DNA of 41,989 nucleotides from an uncultured Alphaproteobacteria bacterium (GTDB lineage: Bacteria; Pseudomonadota; Alphaproteobacteria; HIMB59; GCA-002718135), in contig CACOIH010000013.1 of NCBI GenBank assembly GCA_902627245.1, forward strand, positions 1 to 41,989, given 5' to 3'. Made by a program: the position numbers and the translations under genes. Position 1 is the first letter of the stretch. The number at the start of each line of letters is the position of its first letter. Below the pieces are notes generated by a model. It searched no databases, was not told the DNA's origin, and was given only the letters and a program-made list of their open reading frames with translations. Shown here one piece after another: positions 17,738 through 28,880 of this stretch.

Positions 17738-19186
17738 CTATAATTCTAAGGTTGCTGAGATATTTATTAATATTGAAGGATAAAATATAAAACAAATTAT
17801 TAAAAATAAACATATTGCAAGAAATAGCTTAGATTGAAGAGAAATTTTAAAATTTATTTTCCTATCTTCAATGTTTTCATCAAAAAACATAACTTTAATG
17901 ATTTTGAGATAATAAAAAGCAGATATTACACTTGCAATGACCCCTAATACAGACAGTACATATAGCTCTTGTTTTATGGCAGCTATAAAAACATAAAATT
18001 TACCAAAAAAACCTATGAAAGGAGGAATTCCAGCCATTGAAAGCATTATAATCGCAATTGAAATGCTAACAATTGGATTAGATCTACTTAGTCCTTTTAA
18101 ATCATTAATCTCAACTAAATATTCATTTTTGATTTTTATTGATAATATTATAGCAAATATTGCTACATTCATTATCATATAAGAAAACATATAAATAGAA
18201 GCGGCTTTAATACCATCATTATTAGCGGCAACTAATGCTATTAAAATATATCCAACATGACCAATTGAACTATAAGCAAGTAGTCTTTTAATATTGGATT
18301 GGGCGATAGCTGCAATTCCTCCTAAAAACATTGATGCTATAGATAAAAAAGTAATTATTTGAGCCCATTCAGAATAAAAGTGTTCAAAAGGAATTAGGCA
18401 AAATCTGTAGATTAAGGCGACTGCTGCAATCTTAGGAACTATTGCAAAAAAAGCTGTTATCGAATTTGGCGCTCCCTCGTATACATCTGGTGTCCACATA
18501 TGAAATGGCACTGCAGATACCTTAAAAGCTAATCCCACAAGTACAAAAACTAACCCAAAAATAAGTCCTAAATTAAGATTATTGTAATTTGAAATAATAA
18601 TATTAATGCTATTAAAATTCATTGATCCTGTAAAACCGTAAACCAATGACATTCCATATAAAAGTATGCCTGAAGATAAAGCTCCTAATATAAAATATTT
18701 AACACCTGATTCTGCAGAAGATAGAGAATCTCTTTTTATTGCAGCTACCACGTATAAAGCTAAGCTTTGCAATTCTATTGCCAAATACATTGACATTAAA
18801 TTATTTGCTGAAACCATTAGCATCATACCAAGAGTAGAGAACAATAGAAGAATTGGTATTTCAAAATTTTTAAGTTTCATTGATAAAAAATATTCTTTTG
18901 AGATTAAAATACTTGCTACAGAACCCATAAGAACTAATATTTTAAAAAAATCTATAAAAGATGAGTTGCTAAATAAATTTTGATAATTGGCAAAATCTGA
19001 CTCAAAATCTAAGTATACAAGTAATAACGTTATTAATAAAATTAAAACTGCAAAATTAGATGTTTGCCTAAAAGCATTTTTTTTTAAATAAAGACCAAAT
19101 ATTAAACAAACAAAAGATAATATCGCTAAAAATATTTCTGGTATTAAAACAACTCCAAATATATTATCTAGCATTTGCCAATTCAT
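17738..19186 (-). CDS. nuoN: NADH-quinone oxidoreductase subunit N
   Basis: NuoN is one of the three antiporter-like proton-pumping subunits in the membrane arm of respiratory complex I. The 482 residues form about fourteen membrane helices. The conserved core has KYFILGALSSGILLYGMSLVYG and the MWTPDVYEGAP loop, with the pump-channel lysines in the helices around it. It overlaps nuoM by 23 bp if the first ATG (19186) is used; a second in-frame ATG at 19174 would shorten it by four residues. It is the last gene of the nuo operon, with birA 3 bp downstream. Confidence 0.97.
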   Translation of the reverse strand: MNWQMLDNIFGVVLIPEIFLAILSFVCLIFGLYLKKNAFRQTSNFAVLILLITLLLVYLDFESDFANYQNLFSNSSFIDFFKILVLMGSVASILISKEYFLSMKLKNFEIPILLLFSTLGMMLMVSANNLMSMYLAIELQSLALYVVAAIKRDSLSSAESGVKYFILGALSSGILLYGMSLVYGFTGSMNFNSINIIISNYNNLNLGLIFGLVFVLVGLAFKVSAVPFHMWTPDVYEGAPNSITAFFAIVPKIAAVALIYRFCLIPFEHFYSEWAQIITFLSIASMFLGGIAAIAQSNIKRLLAYSSIGHVGYILIALVAANNDGIKAASIYMFSYMIMNVAIFAIILSIKIKNEYLVEINDLKGLSRSNPIVSISIAIIMLSMAGIPPFIGFFGKFYVFIAAIKQELYVLSVLGVIASVISAFYYLKIIKVMFFDENIEDRKINFKISLQSKLFLAICLFLIICFIFYPSILINISATLEL

Positions 19187-20648
19187 AATTAGTGATAATT
19201 AGCTCAAGAGATAATCTCATGGGATCAAGAAAAACATTTGGAAAAATCCCCATAATAATTACTGATATAGCAAGTGGAATAAGAATTAATTTTTCTCTTG
19301 TATTGATATCCAAAATTTCAGAAAGTTTGACATTAGTAATTTCACCAAAAATTATTCTTTTATATAGATATAACATATAAACTGCTGATAAAATTATTCC
19401 AAATGCTGCCCCTATGACAATGTAACTTGAAATTTTAAATGCTCCAATAATTACTAGAAATTCTCCTACAAACCCACTAGTACCTGGCAAACCTACGGAG
19501 CCTAGCATAAAAATCATAAATACTGTTGCATATAATGGCATTCTTTTAACAAGACCGCCATAAAAACTAATTTCTCTAGTATGCATACGATCATATATTA
19601 CTCCTACACATAAAAATAATGCTGCTGAAACTATTCCATGGCTAATCATTTGCAACATTGCTCCTTCTAAGCCTTGCTGATTTACTAAAAAAATCCCTAT
19701 AGTTACAATTCCCATATGGGCTACTGAAGAATATGCAATTAATTTTTTAATATCAGTTTGAGCTAAAGCAATAAGAGAGGTATAGATTATGGCAATGATA
19801 CTTAGTATCATAATAAGTGGAATAAAGAAGTTAGTTGCTTCAGGAAGCATTCCGACTGAAAAACGAATAAATCCATAACCCCCCATTTTTAAAAGTACTC
19901 CAGCTAATATAACTGAACCAGCGGTTGGTGCCTCAACGTGAGCATCAGGCAACCATGTATGAAATGGCCACATAGGTATTTTTACTGCAAAGGATGCAAA
20001 GAAGGCTAGCCATAAAAAAACCTGGGTATCAAATAAGAAAAAATTTCCCTGAAGAGCTTCTATACTCATAGACTCTGTATTTCTGTACATAACAATTATT
20101 GCAATTAACATGAGAACTGATCCAAGCAGAGTGTAAAGAAAGAATTTAAATGAAGCATATATTCTTCTTTTTCCTCCCCATATTCCAATAATTAAGTACA
20201 TTGGAATTAATACGGCCTCAAAAAAAATGTAAAATAAAAGTATATCTATAGAAGCAAACATACCTATCATAACAGTTTCTAGAAATAAAAATGCAAGCAT
20301 ATATTCTTTTATTCTTTTCTTAACGTTACTCCAGCTCGCAAGAATACAAATTGGTGTTAAAAAAGTACTTAATAAAATCATGAATAATGAAACACCATCA
20401 ACCCCTATATTATAATGAAAATTGAAATCATCAAACCACCTAAATTTTTCTTCAAATTGGTATGTAGGATTTGAATAATCAAATTGAAACCATAATGTTA
20501 AACTTAGTATGAATGTACCAATTGATGTCAAAAGAGCAGACCATTTTATGTTATTTGAAGTTAAGTCATCCTCCTTAATAAAAAGAATGATAATGCCTCC
20601 AATTAAAGGAAGAAAAATTATCACTGAAAGTAAAGGCCAATTAATCAT
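19164..20648 (-). CDS. nuoM: NADH-quinone oxidoreductase subunit M
   Basis: NuoM is a proton-pumping, antiporter-like subunit of complex I, 494 residues with about fourteen membrane helices. Diagnostic stretches are FFEAVLIPMYLIIGIWGG, which holds the key channel Glu, and the broken-helix loop KIPMWPFHTWLPDAHVEAPTAGSVILAG. IAYSSVAHMG and the C-terminal GTSGFVGEFL follow. Its start directly follows the nuoL stop (20649), and its end overlaps nuoN. All expected motifs are intact. Confidence 0.98.
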   Translation of the reverse strand: MINWPLLSVIIFLPLIGGIIILFIKEDDLTSNNIKWSALLTSIGTFILSLTLWFQFDYSNPTYQFEEKFRWFDDFNFHYNIGVDGVSLFMILLSTFLTPICILASWSNVKKRIKEYMLAFLFLETVMIGMFASIDILLFYIFFEAVLIPMYLIIGIWGGKRRIYASFKFFLYTLLGSVLMLIAIIVMYRNTESMSIEALQGNFFLFDTQVFLWLAFFASFAVKIPMWPFHTWLPDAHVEAPTAGSVILAGVLLKMGGYGFIRFSVGMLPEATNFFIPLIMILSIIAIIYTSLIALAQTDIKKLIAYSSVAHMGIVTIGIFLVNQQGLEGAMLQMISHGIVSAALFLCVGVIYDRMHTREISFYGGLVKRMPLYATVFMIFMLGSVGLPGTSGFVGEFLVIIGAFKISSYIVIGAAFGIILSAVYMLYLYKRIIFGEITNVKLSEILDINTREKLILIPLAISVIIMGIFPNVFLDPMRLSLELIITNYELANAR

Positions 20649-22556
20649 TTAGTAATATATGAACCAAGTAAGAATTATTACTAACCCACCTAGCATTGCA
20701 AATGCATAATGAAATAAATATCCAGATTGAAACATACTTACATAAATTGACGATTTTTTTATAAACCAAGAAATACCGTTAGGACCTAAACCATCAATAG
20801 TTTTCTCATCACCTCTTTTCCAGAAAAAGTTAGCCATTTTAAAAAAGGTATTAACAAATATACGTTGATATAATTCATCAACATACCATTTATTTTTAGA
20901 GATAGAATATAGAGGATCTAAATTATAACTTATATTTTTAGCTCTTTGTTTATTATTTGAATAAATAAATACACAAATAAAAATACCAAGTGCAACAGCA
21001 AACTTTGATATTAATGATTGAGATAATGGTAGATATTTGTGAGTACTATGTGATAATATTAATGCACCATCCCAGAATTCTTTTTTGTAATAACCTATAA
21101 AATAATCTGCAAAAATTATACCAGAAAATATTGATCCAAGTGCTAAGATAAATAATGGAATTGTCATTACCATAGGCGATTCATGTGCATGATTATATAT
21201 TTTAATTTCTGATCTATTTTCTCCATGAAATGTTAAGAATAATAATCTCCATGAATAAAATGCTGTAAGCAAAGCTGTTACAATTCCAACTATATATGCA
21301 AAATAAGCAATGCTATTTGAAGTATAATAGGCATTTTCTAAAATACTCTCCTTTGAATAATAACCAGATAAGTACGGAAAACCTATTATAGCAAGTGATC
21401 CAATCCACATCATCGTTGCAGTAAATGGAATTTTTTTAAAAAGTCCACCCATCCTTGTCATATCTTGTTCATGATGCATTGCGTGAATTACTGATCCAGC
21501 TGATAGAAATAATAATGCTTTAAAAAAAGCATGAGTTGTCAAATGAAATATTGATGCGTTATATGCACCAACACCAGCAGCAAAAAACATATAACCCAAC
21601 TGGCTACATGTTGAATAAGCAATTACTCTTTTTATATCATTTTGTGTTAAAGCTATTGAAGCCGCAAATATTGCAGTTGCTGCACCAATAAAAGTAATAA
21701 ATAAATTTGTTATTTCTGCGAATTCATACATTGGACTCATTCTAGCTACCAAAAATACCCCAGCAGTTACCATTGTTGCTGCATGAATTAATGCTGAAAC
21801 TGGAGTTGGTCCTTCCATAGCATCGGGCAACCATGTATGCAAACCAAGTTGGGCAGACTTACCCATCGCTCCGATAAACAATAAAAAACATAAAAGATCC
21901 AAAGTAGGAAGATCAATTGAAAGAAATGTAATTTGATGCTCTTTAAATATCTCTACTTGATTAAAAATTGTATCAAAACTAATTGATCCAAAAACAAAAA
22001 ATATTCCTGCTATTCCAATAGCGTAGCCAAAATCACCAACTCTATTTACTATAAAAGCTTTCATAGCTGCTTTGTTAGCCGTATCTTTTTGATACCAAAA
22101 ACCAATCAACAAATAAGATGCTAAACCTACACCTTCCCATCCAAAAAACATTTGTAATAAATTATTACTAGAAACTAATACTAGCATAAAAAATGTAAAC
22201 AAACTTAAATATCCCATAAAACGTATTTTTGAGGGGTCTTCTTCCATATACCCAATTGAGTACATATGAACACAAGCAGAAACGGTTGTAACTACAATAA
22301 ACATTACCGCTGTAAGTGTATCAAGTCTAATTGACCAGTTTACAATAAAAGACCCAGATGTAATCCAATTTAAAATATAAATAATTTGCGTATCTTTACT
22401 TCCTAAATATTGAGAAAAAATTACCCATGAAAGTATTGCACAAATAAACAATGTAGAAGTTGAAGTAATTTGGTACACTCTAAAGTTAAATAGTCTTCCA
22501 AATAAAAAACAAAAAAGAAAACTGATAAAAGGTAAAAAAATTATAGAAACAGCCAT
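20649..22556 (-). CDS. nuoL: NADH-quinone oxidoreductase subunit L
   Basis: NuoL is the distal proton-pumping subunit of complex I. The 635 residues include about fourteen pump helices. WEGVGLASYLLIGFW carries the channel Glu, LHTWLPDAMEGPTPVSALIHAATMV is the pump loop, and IAYSTCSQLGYM and FKALLFLSAGSVIHAMHHEQD follow. The C-terminal extension includes the long lateral helix that braces the membrane arm. It starts one base after nuoK and abuts nuoM. Length and motifs are normal. Confidence 0.98.
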   Translation of the reverse strand: MAVSIIFLPFISFLFCFLFGRLFNFRVYQITSTSTLFICAILSWVIFSQYLGSKDTQIIYILNWITSGSFIVNWSIRLDTLTAVMFIVVTTVSACVHMYSIGYMEEDPSKIRFMGYLSLFTFFMLVLVSSNNLLQMFFGWEGVGLASYLLIGFWYQKDTANKAAMKAFIVNRVGDFGYAIGIAGIFFVFGSISFDTIFNQVEIFKEHQITFLSIDLPTLDLLCFLLFIGAMGKSAQLGLHTWLPDAMEGPTPVSALIHAATMVTAGVFLVARMSPMYEFAEITNLFITFIGAATAIFAASIALTQNDIKRVIAYSTCSQLGYMFFAAGVGAYNASIFHLTTHAFFKALLFLSAGSVIHAMHHEQDMTRMGGLFKKIPFTATMMWIGSLAIIGFPYLSGYYSKESILENAYYTSNSIAYFAYIVGIVTALLTAFYSWRLLFLTFHGENRSEIKIYNHAHESPMVMTIPLFILALGSIFSGIIFADYFIGYYKKEFWDGALILSHSTHKYLPLSQSLISKFAVALGIFICVFIYSNNKQRAKNISYNLDPLYSISKNKWYVDELYQRIFVNTFFKMANFFWKRGDEKTIDGLGPNGISWFIKKSSIYVSMFQSGYLFHYAFAMLGGLVIILTWFIYY

Positions 22557-22557
22557 T

Positions 22558-22863
22558 TTATCCTTTTAATTTATTAATTTTATTAACTTCAATGGTTCCA
22601 AGATTTCTAAAAAAAACTACCAAAATTGCCAATCCAATTGCTGCTTCAGCGGCAGCTACAGTTAAAGTAAGCATTGCAAATATTTGACCTGATATGTCAT
22701 TAATAAAAGATGAAAAAGCAATAAAATTTATGTTAACTGATAACAAAATCAGTTCAATTGACATCAGAATAATTATCAAATTTTTCTTATTTAGAAAGAT
22801 GCCAAGAACACCTAATGTAAAAATAATTGCACCTAAGAAAAGATAATGCTCAAGAGAAATCAT
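22558..22863 (-). CDS. nuoK: NADH-quinone oxidoreductase subunit K
   Basis: NuoK is a small membrane subunit of complex I (101 residues, three helices) that links the quinone site to the pump subunits. It matches the Mrp/MnhC-like family. Helix 2 has [20 protein letters not shown] with its conserved Glu. Helix 3 has [19 protein letters not shown] with the second buried Glu. It lies between nuoJ (3 bp) and nuoL (1 bp) in the standard order. Confidence 0.98.
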   Translation of the reverse strand: MISLEHYLFLGAIIFTLGVLGIFLNKKNLIIILMSIELILLSVNINFIAFSSFINDISGQIFAMLTLTVAAAEAAIGLAILVVFFRNLGTIEVNKINKLKG

Positions 22864-22866
22864 TTA

Positions 22867-23478
22867 CTAAATACCTTCTCCTAATTTTACTTTTTTCTTA
22901 TCAATTGCATTTAAAGCATTTACTGAGTTTTGATTATCAATATTCTGTCTTTTTACACCACCTTTATCTCTAAGAGTTAGTGTGATTGATCCTATCATTG
23001 CAACAAGCAAAATAATTCCACATATTTGAAATAAATAAAAATACTTAGTATAAAGAATTTCTCCAATCATTTTTGTATTTTCTATTTCATAAATTCTAGG
23101 CTCTAAAGCTTCTTCAGAGCTATTAATATTAGATGAAATATCTGTTAGGTATAAAATACCTAGCTCAATAACAAGAACAATTCCAAGTAAAGCTCCAAAT
23201 GGCAGGTATTGAAGAAAACCCTCTCTTAATTTAATATAATTTATATCAAGCATCATTACTACAAAAAGAAAAAGAACTGCTACTGCTCCTACATAAACAA
23301 CAACTAATATCATTGCCAAAAATTCAGCACCCAATAAAACAAAAAGACCGGAAGCATTTACAAAACTAAGTATTAAAAATAATACTGAGTGAACTGGGTT
23401 TTTTGCACTTATAACCATCAAAGCAGAAAGGACAGCAATTGATGAAAATAGGTAAAATGTAAGTGAATATACTATCAT
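22867..23478 (-). CDS. nuoJ: NADH-quinone oxidoreductase subunit J
   Basis: NuoJ is a membrane subunit of complex I with five helices, next to NuoK. The 203 residues contain the characteristic NPVHSVLFLILSFVNASGLF and LGAEFLAMILVVVYVGAVAVLFLFVVMMLD, the pi-bulge helix region that changes shape during turnover. A hydrophilic C-terminal tail (from about residue 170) is longer than in E. coli but usual in Alphaproteobacteria. It is separated from nuoI by 2 bp and from nuoK by 3 bp. Confidence 0.98.
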   Translation of the reverse strand: MIVYSLTFYLFSSIAVLSALMVISAKNPVHSVLFLILSFVNASGLFVLLGAEFLAMILVVVYVGAVAVLFLFVVMMLDINYIKLREGFLQYLPFGALLGIVLVIELGILYLTDISSNINSSEEALEPRIYEIENTKMIGEILYTKYFYLFQICGIILLVAMIGSITLTLRDKGGVKRQNIDNQNSVNALNAIDKKKVKLGEGI

Positions 23479-23480
23479 AT

Positions 23481-23960
23481 CTATCTGTAATCTCTATCTA
23501 GATATATATTTTGAGCAATTTCTTGCTCCCATCTATCACCATTTTCTAAAAGTTTATCTTTGTTATAAATTAATTCTTCTCTTGTTTCTGTAGCAAACTC
23601 AAAATTTGGACCTTCGACAATAGCATCAACTGGGCAAGACTCCTGACAAAGTCCACAGTAAATACATTTAGTCATATCAATATCATACCTTGTGGTTCTT
23701 CTGCTACCATCATCTCTTGGTTCAGCTTCTATTGTTATAGCTTGAGCAGGACAAACAGCTTCACATAGCTTACATGCTATGCATCTTTCTTCACCACTTG
23801 GATATCTCCTCAAAGCATGTTCTCCTCTGAAGCGAGGGCTAAGTGGACCTTTTTCATGCGGATAATTAATTGTTACTTTTGCTTTAAATATATATTTAAA
23901 AGTTAAATATAAACCTTGAAGAAGTTCAAAAAGTGTAAATGATTTAATTATTTTATACAT
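23481..23960 (-). CDS. nuoI: NADH-quinone oxidoreductase subunit I (ferredoxin type)
   Basis: NuoI carries clusters N6a and N6b, two [4Fe-4S] centres passing electrons towards NuoB in the peripheral arm. The 159-residue protein shows two ferredoxin motifs: [16 protein letters not shown] (starting near residue 60) and [16 protein letters not shown] (near 99). Each has four Cys in the CxxCxxCxxxC pattern. The N-terminal amphipathic segment anchors it to the membrane arm. It lies between nuoH (1 bp) and nuoJ (2 bp). Confidence 0.98.
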   Translation of the reverse strand: MYKIIKSFTLFELLQGLYLTFKYIFKAKVTINYPHEKGPLSPRFRGEHALRRYPSGEERCIACKLCEAVCPAQAITIEAEPRDDGSRRTTRYDIDMTKCIYCGLCQESCPVDAIVEGPNFEFATETREELIYNKDKLLENGDRWEQEIAQNIYLDRDYR

Positions 23961-23961
23961 A

Positions 23962-24975
23962 CTATTTAGGTAACATATCGAAGTAAACTAAAAACCCTGA
24001 TGTAGCGACTACCCAAAACAAAGAAAATGGGAGAAAAACTTTCCAACCAAGTCTCATTAATTGATCGTATCTGTATCTTGGAAAAGTTCCTCTTACCCAA
24101 ATAAAAAGAAACAATATAAAAATAATTTTAATTGTGAACCAAATTACACCTGGTATAGCATTGAAGGGAAATATATCGAAAGGAGGAAGCCACCCTCCTA
24201 AAAATAAAATTACTGTCATTGAACTCATTAAAATCATACTTGCATACTCACCTAAGAAAAATAACACAAACGAAGCTGAAGAGTATTCAGTAAAAAAACC
24301 AGCTACAAGTGTAGACTCATCTTCAGGAAGATCAAAAGGTAGTCTGTTTGTTTCTGCGAGAGCAGATATAAAAAAAATAATGAACATTGGTAATAAAGGT
24401 ATTGCAAACCATACAGTTTGTTGAGCCATAACAATCTTAGATAAATTTAATGACCCTACACATAGCAAAACAGTTATTATAACAAAGCCAATAGATACTT
24501 CATAAGAAACCATTTGAGCCGCAGATCTTAATGCACCTAAAAATGGATATTGTGAATTACTAGCCCAACCTGCCATAATGATTCCATAAACGCCTAATGA
24601 TGAGACAGCGAAGAGATACATAATGCCAACGTTTATGTCAGAAACAACCCATCCTGGCGCAAAAGGAATTACAGCCCAACCAGCTAGACTTAATACCATT
24701 GTTATGATTGGTGCTAAAATAAATACAACTTTATTTGAACCACTAGGAATTATATTTTCTTTGGTGATAAGTTTTAACGCATCTGCAAAACTTTGTAGAA
24801 TTCCAAAAGGACCAACAATGTTAGGACCTTTTCTTAGTTGGATTAATGCTAAAACTTTTCTTTCAGCATATACCAAAAAAGCAACTGATATAAGTACAGG
24901 CAAAACTACCGCAAGTATTTGAGCAGTAATTATCAATCCTGGAATAATTATATCATATAGAAAAGAAAATTTCAT
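23962..24975 (-). CDS. nuoH: NADH-quinone oxidoreductase subunit H
   Basis: NuoH forms the quinone-entry chamber and the proximal part of the proton path of complex I. The 337 residues make about eight membrane helices. Family motifs present are [22 protein letters not shown] (positions about 37-58) and the acidic loop [27 protein letters not shown], whose Glu and Asp residues couple quinone reduction to pumping. The C-terminal [18 protein letters not shown] is also present. It starts 1 bp after nuoG. All charged key residues are intact. Confidence 0.98.
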   Translation of the reverse strand: MKFSFLYDIIIPGLIITAQILAVVLPVLISVAFLVYAERKVLALIQLRKGPNIVGPFGILQSFADALKLITKENIIPSGSNKVVFILAPIITMVLSLAGWAVIPFAPGWVVSDINVGIMYLFAVSSLGVYGIIMAGWASNSQYPFLGALRSAAQMVSYEVSIGFVIITVLLCVGSLNLSKIVMAQQTVWFAIPLLPMFIIFFISALAETNRLPFDLPEDESTLVAGFFTEYSSASFVLFFLGEYASMILMSSMTVILFLGGWLPPFDIFPFNAIPGVIWFTIKIIFILFLFIWVRGTFPRYRYDQLMRLGWKVFLPFSLFWVVATSGFLVYFDMLPK

Positions 24976-24976
24976 C

Positions 24977-27013
24977 TTATGCGACTTTACTCAATATATC
25001 TTTTGTGCAAAGTGCCATTGTTTCTGAAGATCTTGATATTGAGTCATTCATATAAAAATTTTCAATATTATAACTAACTTTTATATCATTAATTTTATGA
25101 TTTTTACCAAATGAGATTTTCTTAACTGGATTAATTTCATTTAAATGCGCTAAACAATTAAAGTTAGAAATTATTTCTTTTCTTAATTCTACAAGATTAT
25201 TAAAATTTAGTTTATTTTTCATTGTTTCACTTAAAGCTCTAAAAACTTTCCATTCTTCTTTAGCATCCCCTAATGGATTATGACATTTAGTTGTTTGAAA
25301 AACTCTACCCTCAATATTCATATAGGTTGAAGATTTTTCTGTATATGCTGGAGTTGGAAGTATTATATCAGCTATAGAAGCTGATCTATCTCCATTATGC
25401 CCCATATAAATTACAAAAGAATCTTTTAAAATTGATAAATCAATTTCATCCAAGCCCATTAGAAACACAACTGGTTTATTTTTACTTAAATATTTTTTAA
25501 TTGTTGAATGATAATCATTATTAAATTCTTTGTTATAAAATTTAAGCTCCAACGCACCTACTCTAGATACATCTTGATTTAAAATATTAAGAGGGTTTAC
25601 ATCTTTATTTTTTTGAATTTTTTTTGCTAAAGATGCGCATGATTGAAGGATCATTGATCCATATTTATTATTTATAGCGGATGTACCTATAATAATAAGT
25701 GGATTTTTGGAATTTTTTAATATTTTTCCAAAATTACTTTTATCATTTAATTTATTTATATATTCTAATGAGTCAGATAGATGCTCATAACTATAGGTTA
25801 AATCTATTTTTGGACCAATTAGAGCAATTTTACAATTATTTTCAATATAAGCTTTTCTTATTCTAGCATTTAAAACTGCTGCTTCCCATCTTGGATTTGA
25901 TCCTATTAGAAGAATTGCATCTGCGTTTTCAATTTCCTGAATTGTTGAATTGAATTTATAACTATCAGGTGAATTTTCTATAAATTGAGCATTATCAAAT
26001 CTACAATCAAAATAGTTTGAACCTAATTTTTCATTAAATTTTTTGGACGCATATATTGTTTCGATATCTGTAAATTTTCCAGATAATATTAAGGTATTTT
26101 TTTGCTCTCTTTTTATTATTTCGAGCTTAATTTTTGTAATTGCATCATCCCAATTAGATTTTTGTAATTTACCAGACTTCTTAATATAAACAGTATCTAA
26201 TCTTTGCCTAGAAAGACCGTCAATTGCAAACCTTGATTTATCACTTATCCATTCTTCATTTATTTCTTCGTTTATTCTAGGTAGTGCACGTAAAACTTTT
26301 TTACCTCTAGTATCAATTCTAATACTTGAACCAATGCCATCAAACACATCATAAGTTTCTGTTTTGTTAAGTTCCCAAGGCCTAGATTTGAAAGCGTAAG
26401 GTTTACTTGTGAGTGCTCCAACAGGGCATAAGTCTATAACATTTCCAGAGAGCTCAGAGTCAATAGTCTTTTCAAGATATGTAGTTATTTCTGCATTTTC
26501 TCCCCTTCCTAATAAACCTATATCATCAACTCCTGCAACCTCAGTAGAAAATCTTACGCATCTAGTACAATGTATACACCTTGTCATAATCGTCTTAACT
26601 AGAGGTCCCATGTTTTTATTTTGGACTGCTCTTTTATTTTCTTCGTATCTAGTTTTATCAAAACCATAATACATTGCTTGGTCTTGTAAATCACATTCAC
26701 CACCTTGATCACAAATCGGACAGTCTAAAGGATGGTTAATTAATAAAAACTCCATAACACCTTTTCGAGCCTTCTTGACTATTTCAGAATTAGTTTTAAT
26801 TACCATGCCGTCAGCAGCGGGCATAGCACAAGAAGCAACAGGTTTGGGTGCCTTTTCCATTTCAACCAAACACATTCTACAATTTCCAGCTATAGACAGT
26901 TTTTCATGATAACAAAATCTAGGAATTTCAGATCCAGCTTGTTCACATGCTTGCATCACGGTCATGCCATTTTCGAATTCTATTTCCTGATTATCAATTG
27001 TTATTTTAGGCAT
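24977..27013 (-). CDS. nuoG: NADH-quinone oxidoreductase subunit G
   Basis: NuoG is the largest peripheral-arm subunit, carrying several Fe-S clusters between NuoF and NuoI. In the 678 residues the N-terminal ferredoxin fold has [16 protein letters not shown] (cluster N1b). [18 protein letters not shown] follows with His and three Cys (N5), then RCIHCTRC and a later [10 protein letters not shown] Cys (N4). The rest is a molybdopterin oxidoreductase-like domain without a cofactor site. The first base pair overlaps the end of nuoF (TAATG type). Sequence divergence rises towards the C-terminus, which is usual for this subunit. Confidence 0.97.
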   Translation of the reverse strand: MPKITIDNQEIEFENGMTVMQACEQAGSEIPRFCYHEKLSIAGNCRMCLVEMEKAPKPVASCAMPAADGMVIKTNSEIVKKARKGVMEFLLINHPLDCPICDQGGECDLQDQAMYYGFDKTRYEENKRAVQNKNMGPLVKTIMTRCIHCTRCVRFSTEVAGVDDIGLLGRGENAEITTYLEKTIDSELSGNVIDLCPVGALTSKPYAFKSRPWELNKTETYDVFDGIGSSIRIDTRGKKVLRALPRINEEINEEWISDKSRFAIDGLSRQRLDTVYIKKSGKLQKSNWDDAITKIKLEIIKREQKNTLILSGKFTDIETIYASKKFNEKLGSNYFDCRFDNAQFIENSPDSYKFNSTIQEIENADAILLIGSNPRWEAAVLNARIRKAYIENNCKIALIGPKIDLTYSYEHLSDSLEYINKLNDKSNFGKILKNSKNPLIIIGTSAINNKYGSMILQSCASLAKKIQKNKDVNPLNILNQDVSRVGALELKFYNKEFNNDYHSTIKKYLSKNKPVVFLMGLDEIDLSILKDSFVIYMGHNGDRSASIADIILPTPAYTEKSSTYMNIEGRVFQTTKCHNPLGDAKEEWKVFRALSETMKNKLNFNNLVELRKEIISNFNCLAHLNEINPVKKISFGKNHKINDIKVSYNIENFYMNDSISRSSETMALCTKDILSKVA

Positions 27014-28287
27014 TATGCAACTCGTCTGTTTCTTTCTTCAATTCTTTTTTCTATTTCTGGTCTAAAATGTCTGAATAAACCTTGTATAGGCCATGCCGCT
27101 GCGTCACCTAATGCACAAATAGTATGTCCTTCTATCTGTTTTGTAACATCAAGTATTTTATCTATGTCTTGGTTTTGAACATTACCATGTATCATTTTTT
27201 CCATCATTCTATACATCCAGCCTGTTCCTTCTCTGCAAGGAGTGCATTGGCCACAACTTTCATGTTTATAAAAATGAGATAACCGTGCTATAGCTTCTAC
27301 AATATCTGTTGATTTATTCATCACAATAACAGCTGCGGTACCAAGACCACTTTTAGCCTCTTTAAGACTGTCAAAATCCATTTTTATATTATCACAAATA
27401 GATTTTGGAAGTAGTGGAACACTAGCTCCACCAGGAATTACAGCTAGAAGATTATCCCAACCTCCAATTACACCTCCGGCATGATTTTCTATTAATTCTT
27501 TTAGAGGGATACCCATTTCTTCTTCAACATTGCAGGGATTATTAACATGACCTGAAATACTAAATATTTTTGTACCTGTATTATTAGGTCTGCCTAAACC
27601 AGCAAACCAAGCAGATCCTCTTCTTAATATTGTTGGAGATACTGCTATAGTTTCAACATTAGTAACTGTAGTTGGACATCCATATAAGCCAGCTCCTGCA
27701 GGAAATGGAGGTTTTAACCTTGGCTGACCTTTTTTGCCCTCTAAACTCTCTAAAAGAGCAGTCTCTTCACCACATATATATGCACCAGCACCTCTATGTA
27801 AAAAAATATCAAAATCCCATTCTGAACCACATGCATTTTTACCAATTAGATTATTTTCATAAGCCTCATCAATAGCTTTTTGTAAATTTGAAGATTCAGA
27901 ATAATATTCACCCCTTATATAAATATAGCAAGTATGAGCATGCATTGCAAAACCTGCAATTAAACAACCTTCTAAAAGTAAGTGGGGATCATTTCTTAAA
28001 ATTTCTCTATCTTTGCAAGTTCCTGGTTCAGACTCATCAGCATTAACTACCAAGTAATGATTTTTACCAGAGTCTTTGGGCATAAACGACCATTTAAGAC
28101 CTGCAGGAAAACCTGCACCTCCTCTTCCACGTAGTTGACTATTTTTAATTTCCTCAACTATTTTATCACTACCTAATTTTATTAAATCTCTTGTATTTGA
28201 CCATATACCTCTCTCTTTGGCACCTTTTAATTTCCAATCATCAAAGCCATAAAGATTTTGAAAAATTTTATCTTTTTGTTTAAGCAT
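27013..28287 (-). CDS. nuoF: NADH-quinone oxidoreductase subunit F
   Basis: NuoF oxidises NADH with FMN and holds cluster N3, so it is the electron entry point of complex I. The 424 residues have the NADH/FMN-binding [15 protein letters not shown] (about 53-67), [15 protein letters not shown] and [17 protein letters not shown]. The cluster N3 motif [13 protein letters not shown] lies near residue 350, with the fourth Cys in [13 protein letters not shown]. It shares one base with each neighbour (nuoE and nuoG), a tight translational coupling. Full length. Confidence 0.98.
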   Translation of the reverse strand: MLKQKDKIFQNLYGFDDWKLKGAKERGIWSNTRDLIKLGSDKIVEEIKNSQLRGRGGAGFPAGLKWSFMPKDSGKNHYLVVNADESEPGTCKDREILRNDPHLLLEGCLIAGFAMHAHTCYIYIRGEYYSESSNLQKAIDEAYENNLIGKNACGSEWDFDIFLHRGAGAYICGEETALLESLEGKKGQPRLKPPFPAGAGLYGCPTTVTNVETIAVSPTILRRGSAWFAGLGRPNNTGTKIFSISGHVNNPCNVEEEMGIPLKELIENHAGGVIGGWDNLLAVIPGGASVPLLPKSICDNIKMDFDSLKEAKSGLGTAAVIVMNKSTDIVEAIARLSHFYKHESCGQCTPCREGTGWMYRMMEKMIHGNVQNQDIDKILDVTKQIEGHTICALGDAAAWPIQGLFRHFRPEIEKRIEERNRRVA

Positions 28288-28880
28288 TAGAATTCTCTTT
28301 CTGGCTGAGATGATTTTCTTCCAATCTGAGAACCCGACTGGATTGATTTATTACTCTTTAGATCAATAAGCAATTTTCTAAAATTATTTTCGTCTAAATC
28401 CTCATAATATTTATCGTTAATTTGTATCATAGGAGCATTACAACAAGCTCCTAAACATTCTACTTCTACAACTGTAAACTTTTTATCTTCACTAGTTCCG
28501 CCAATTTTAGTATCACAAACCTCTTGAGCAACTTTAGACAACTTATCACTTCCTCTTAGCCAACAAGGTGTAGTTCTGCAAATTTGAACAAAGTTTTGAC
28601 CAATTGGCTCTAAATTAAACATTGAATAGAATGTAGCTACTTCTAAAACTCTAATGTAAGACATACTTAAAGTCTCAGCTACTTTTTCCATTGAGTTTTT
28701 GCTCAACCAACCATTATTTTGTCTCTGAGCGAGATCCAATAATGGTATTACAGCACTTTGAATCTTATTTGAGGGATATTTTTTCAATATAACAGTAATT
28801 TTATCAAAATTATCTTTTGACCATTCAAAATTTTCATTAATTTTTTGATATACTTTATTATTTGTTCCTGGATGATGCAT
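28287..28880 (-). CDS. nuoE: NADH-quinone oxidoreductase subunit E
   Basis: NuoE is a thioredoxin-like [2Fe-2S] subunit (cluster N1a) that docks on NuoF. The 197 residues have the four cluster Cys in QICRTTPCW and [10 protein letters not shown], the standard C-x4-C ... C-x3-C pattern. The N-terminal helical domain shows [11 protein letters not shown] and [11 protein letters not shown] polar tail of about 25 residues follows the fold and looks disordered. One-base overlaps join it to nuoD upstream and nuoF downstream. Confidence 0.98.
   Translation of the reverse strand: MHHPGTNNKVYQKINENFEWSKDNFDKITVILKKYPSNKIQSAVIPLLDLAQRQNNGWLSKNSMEKVAETLSMSYIRVLEVATFYSMFNLEPIGQNFVQICRTTPCWLRGSDKLSKVAQEVCDTKIGGTSEDKKFTVVEVECLGACCNAPMIQINDKYYEDLDENNFRKLLIDLKSNKSIQSGSQIGRKSSQPEREF

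Noticed and set aside
24134-24922. Two 96-99 codon plus-strand frames opposite nuoH
   Set aside because: They lie wholly inside a conserved membrane-protein gene on the other strand and have no ribosome site or recognisable motif.
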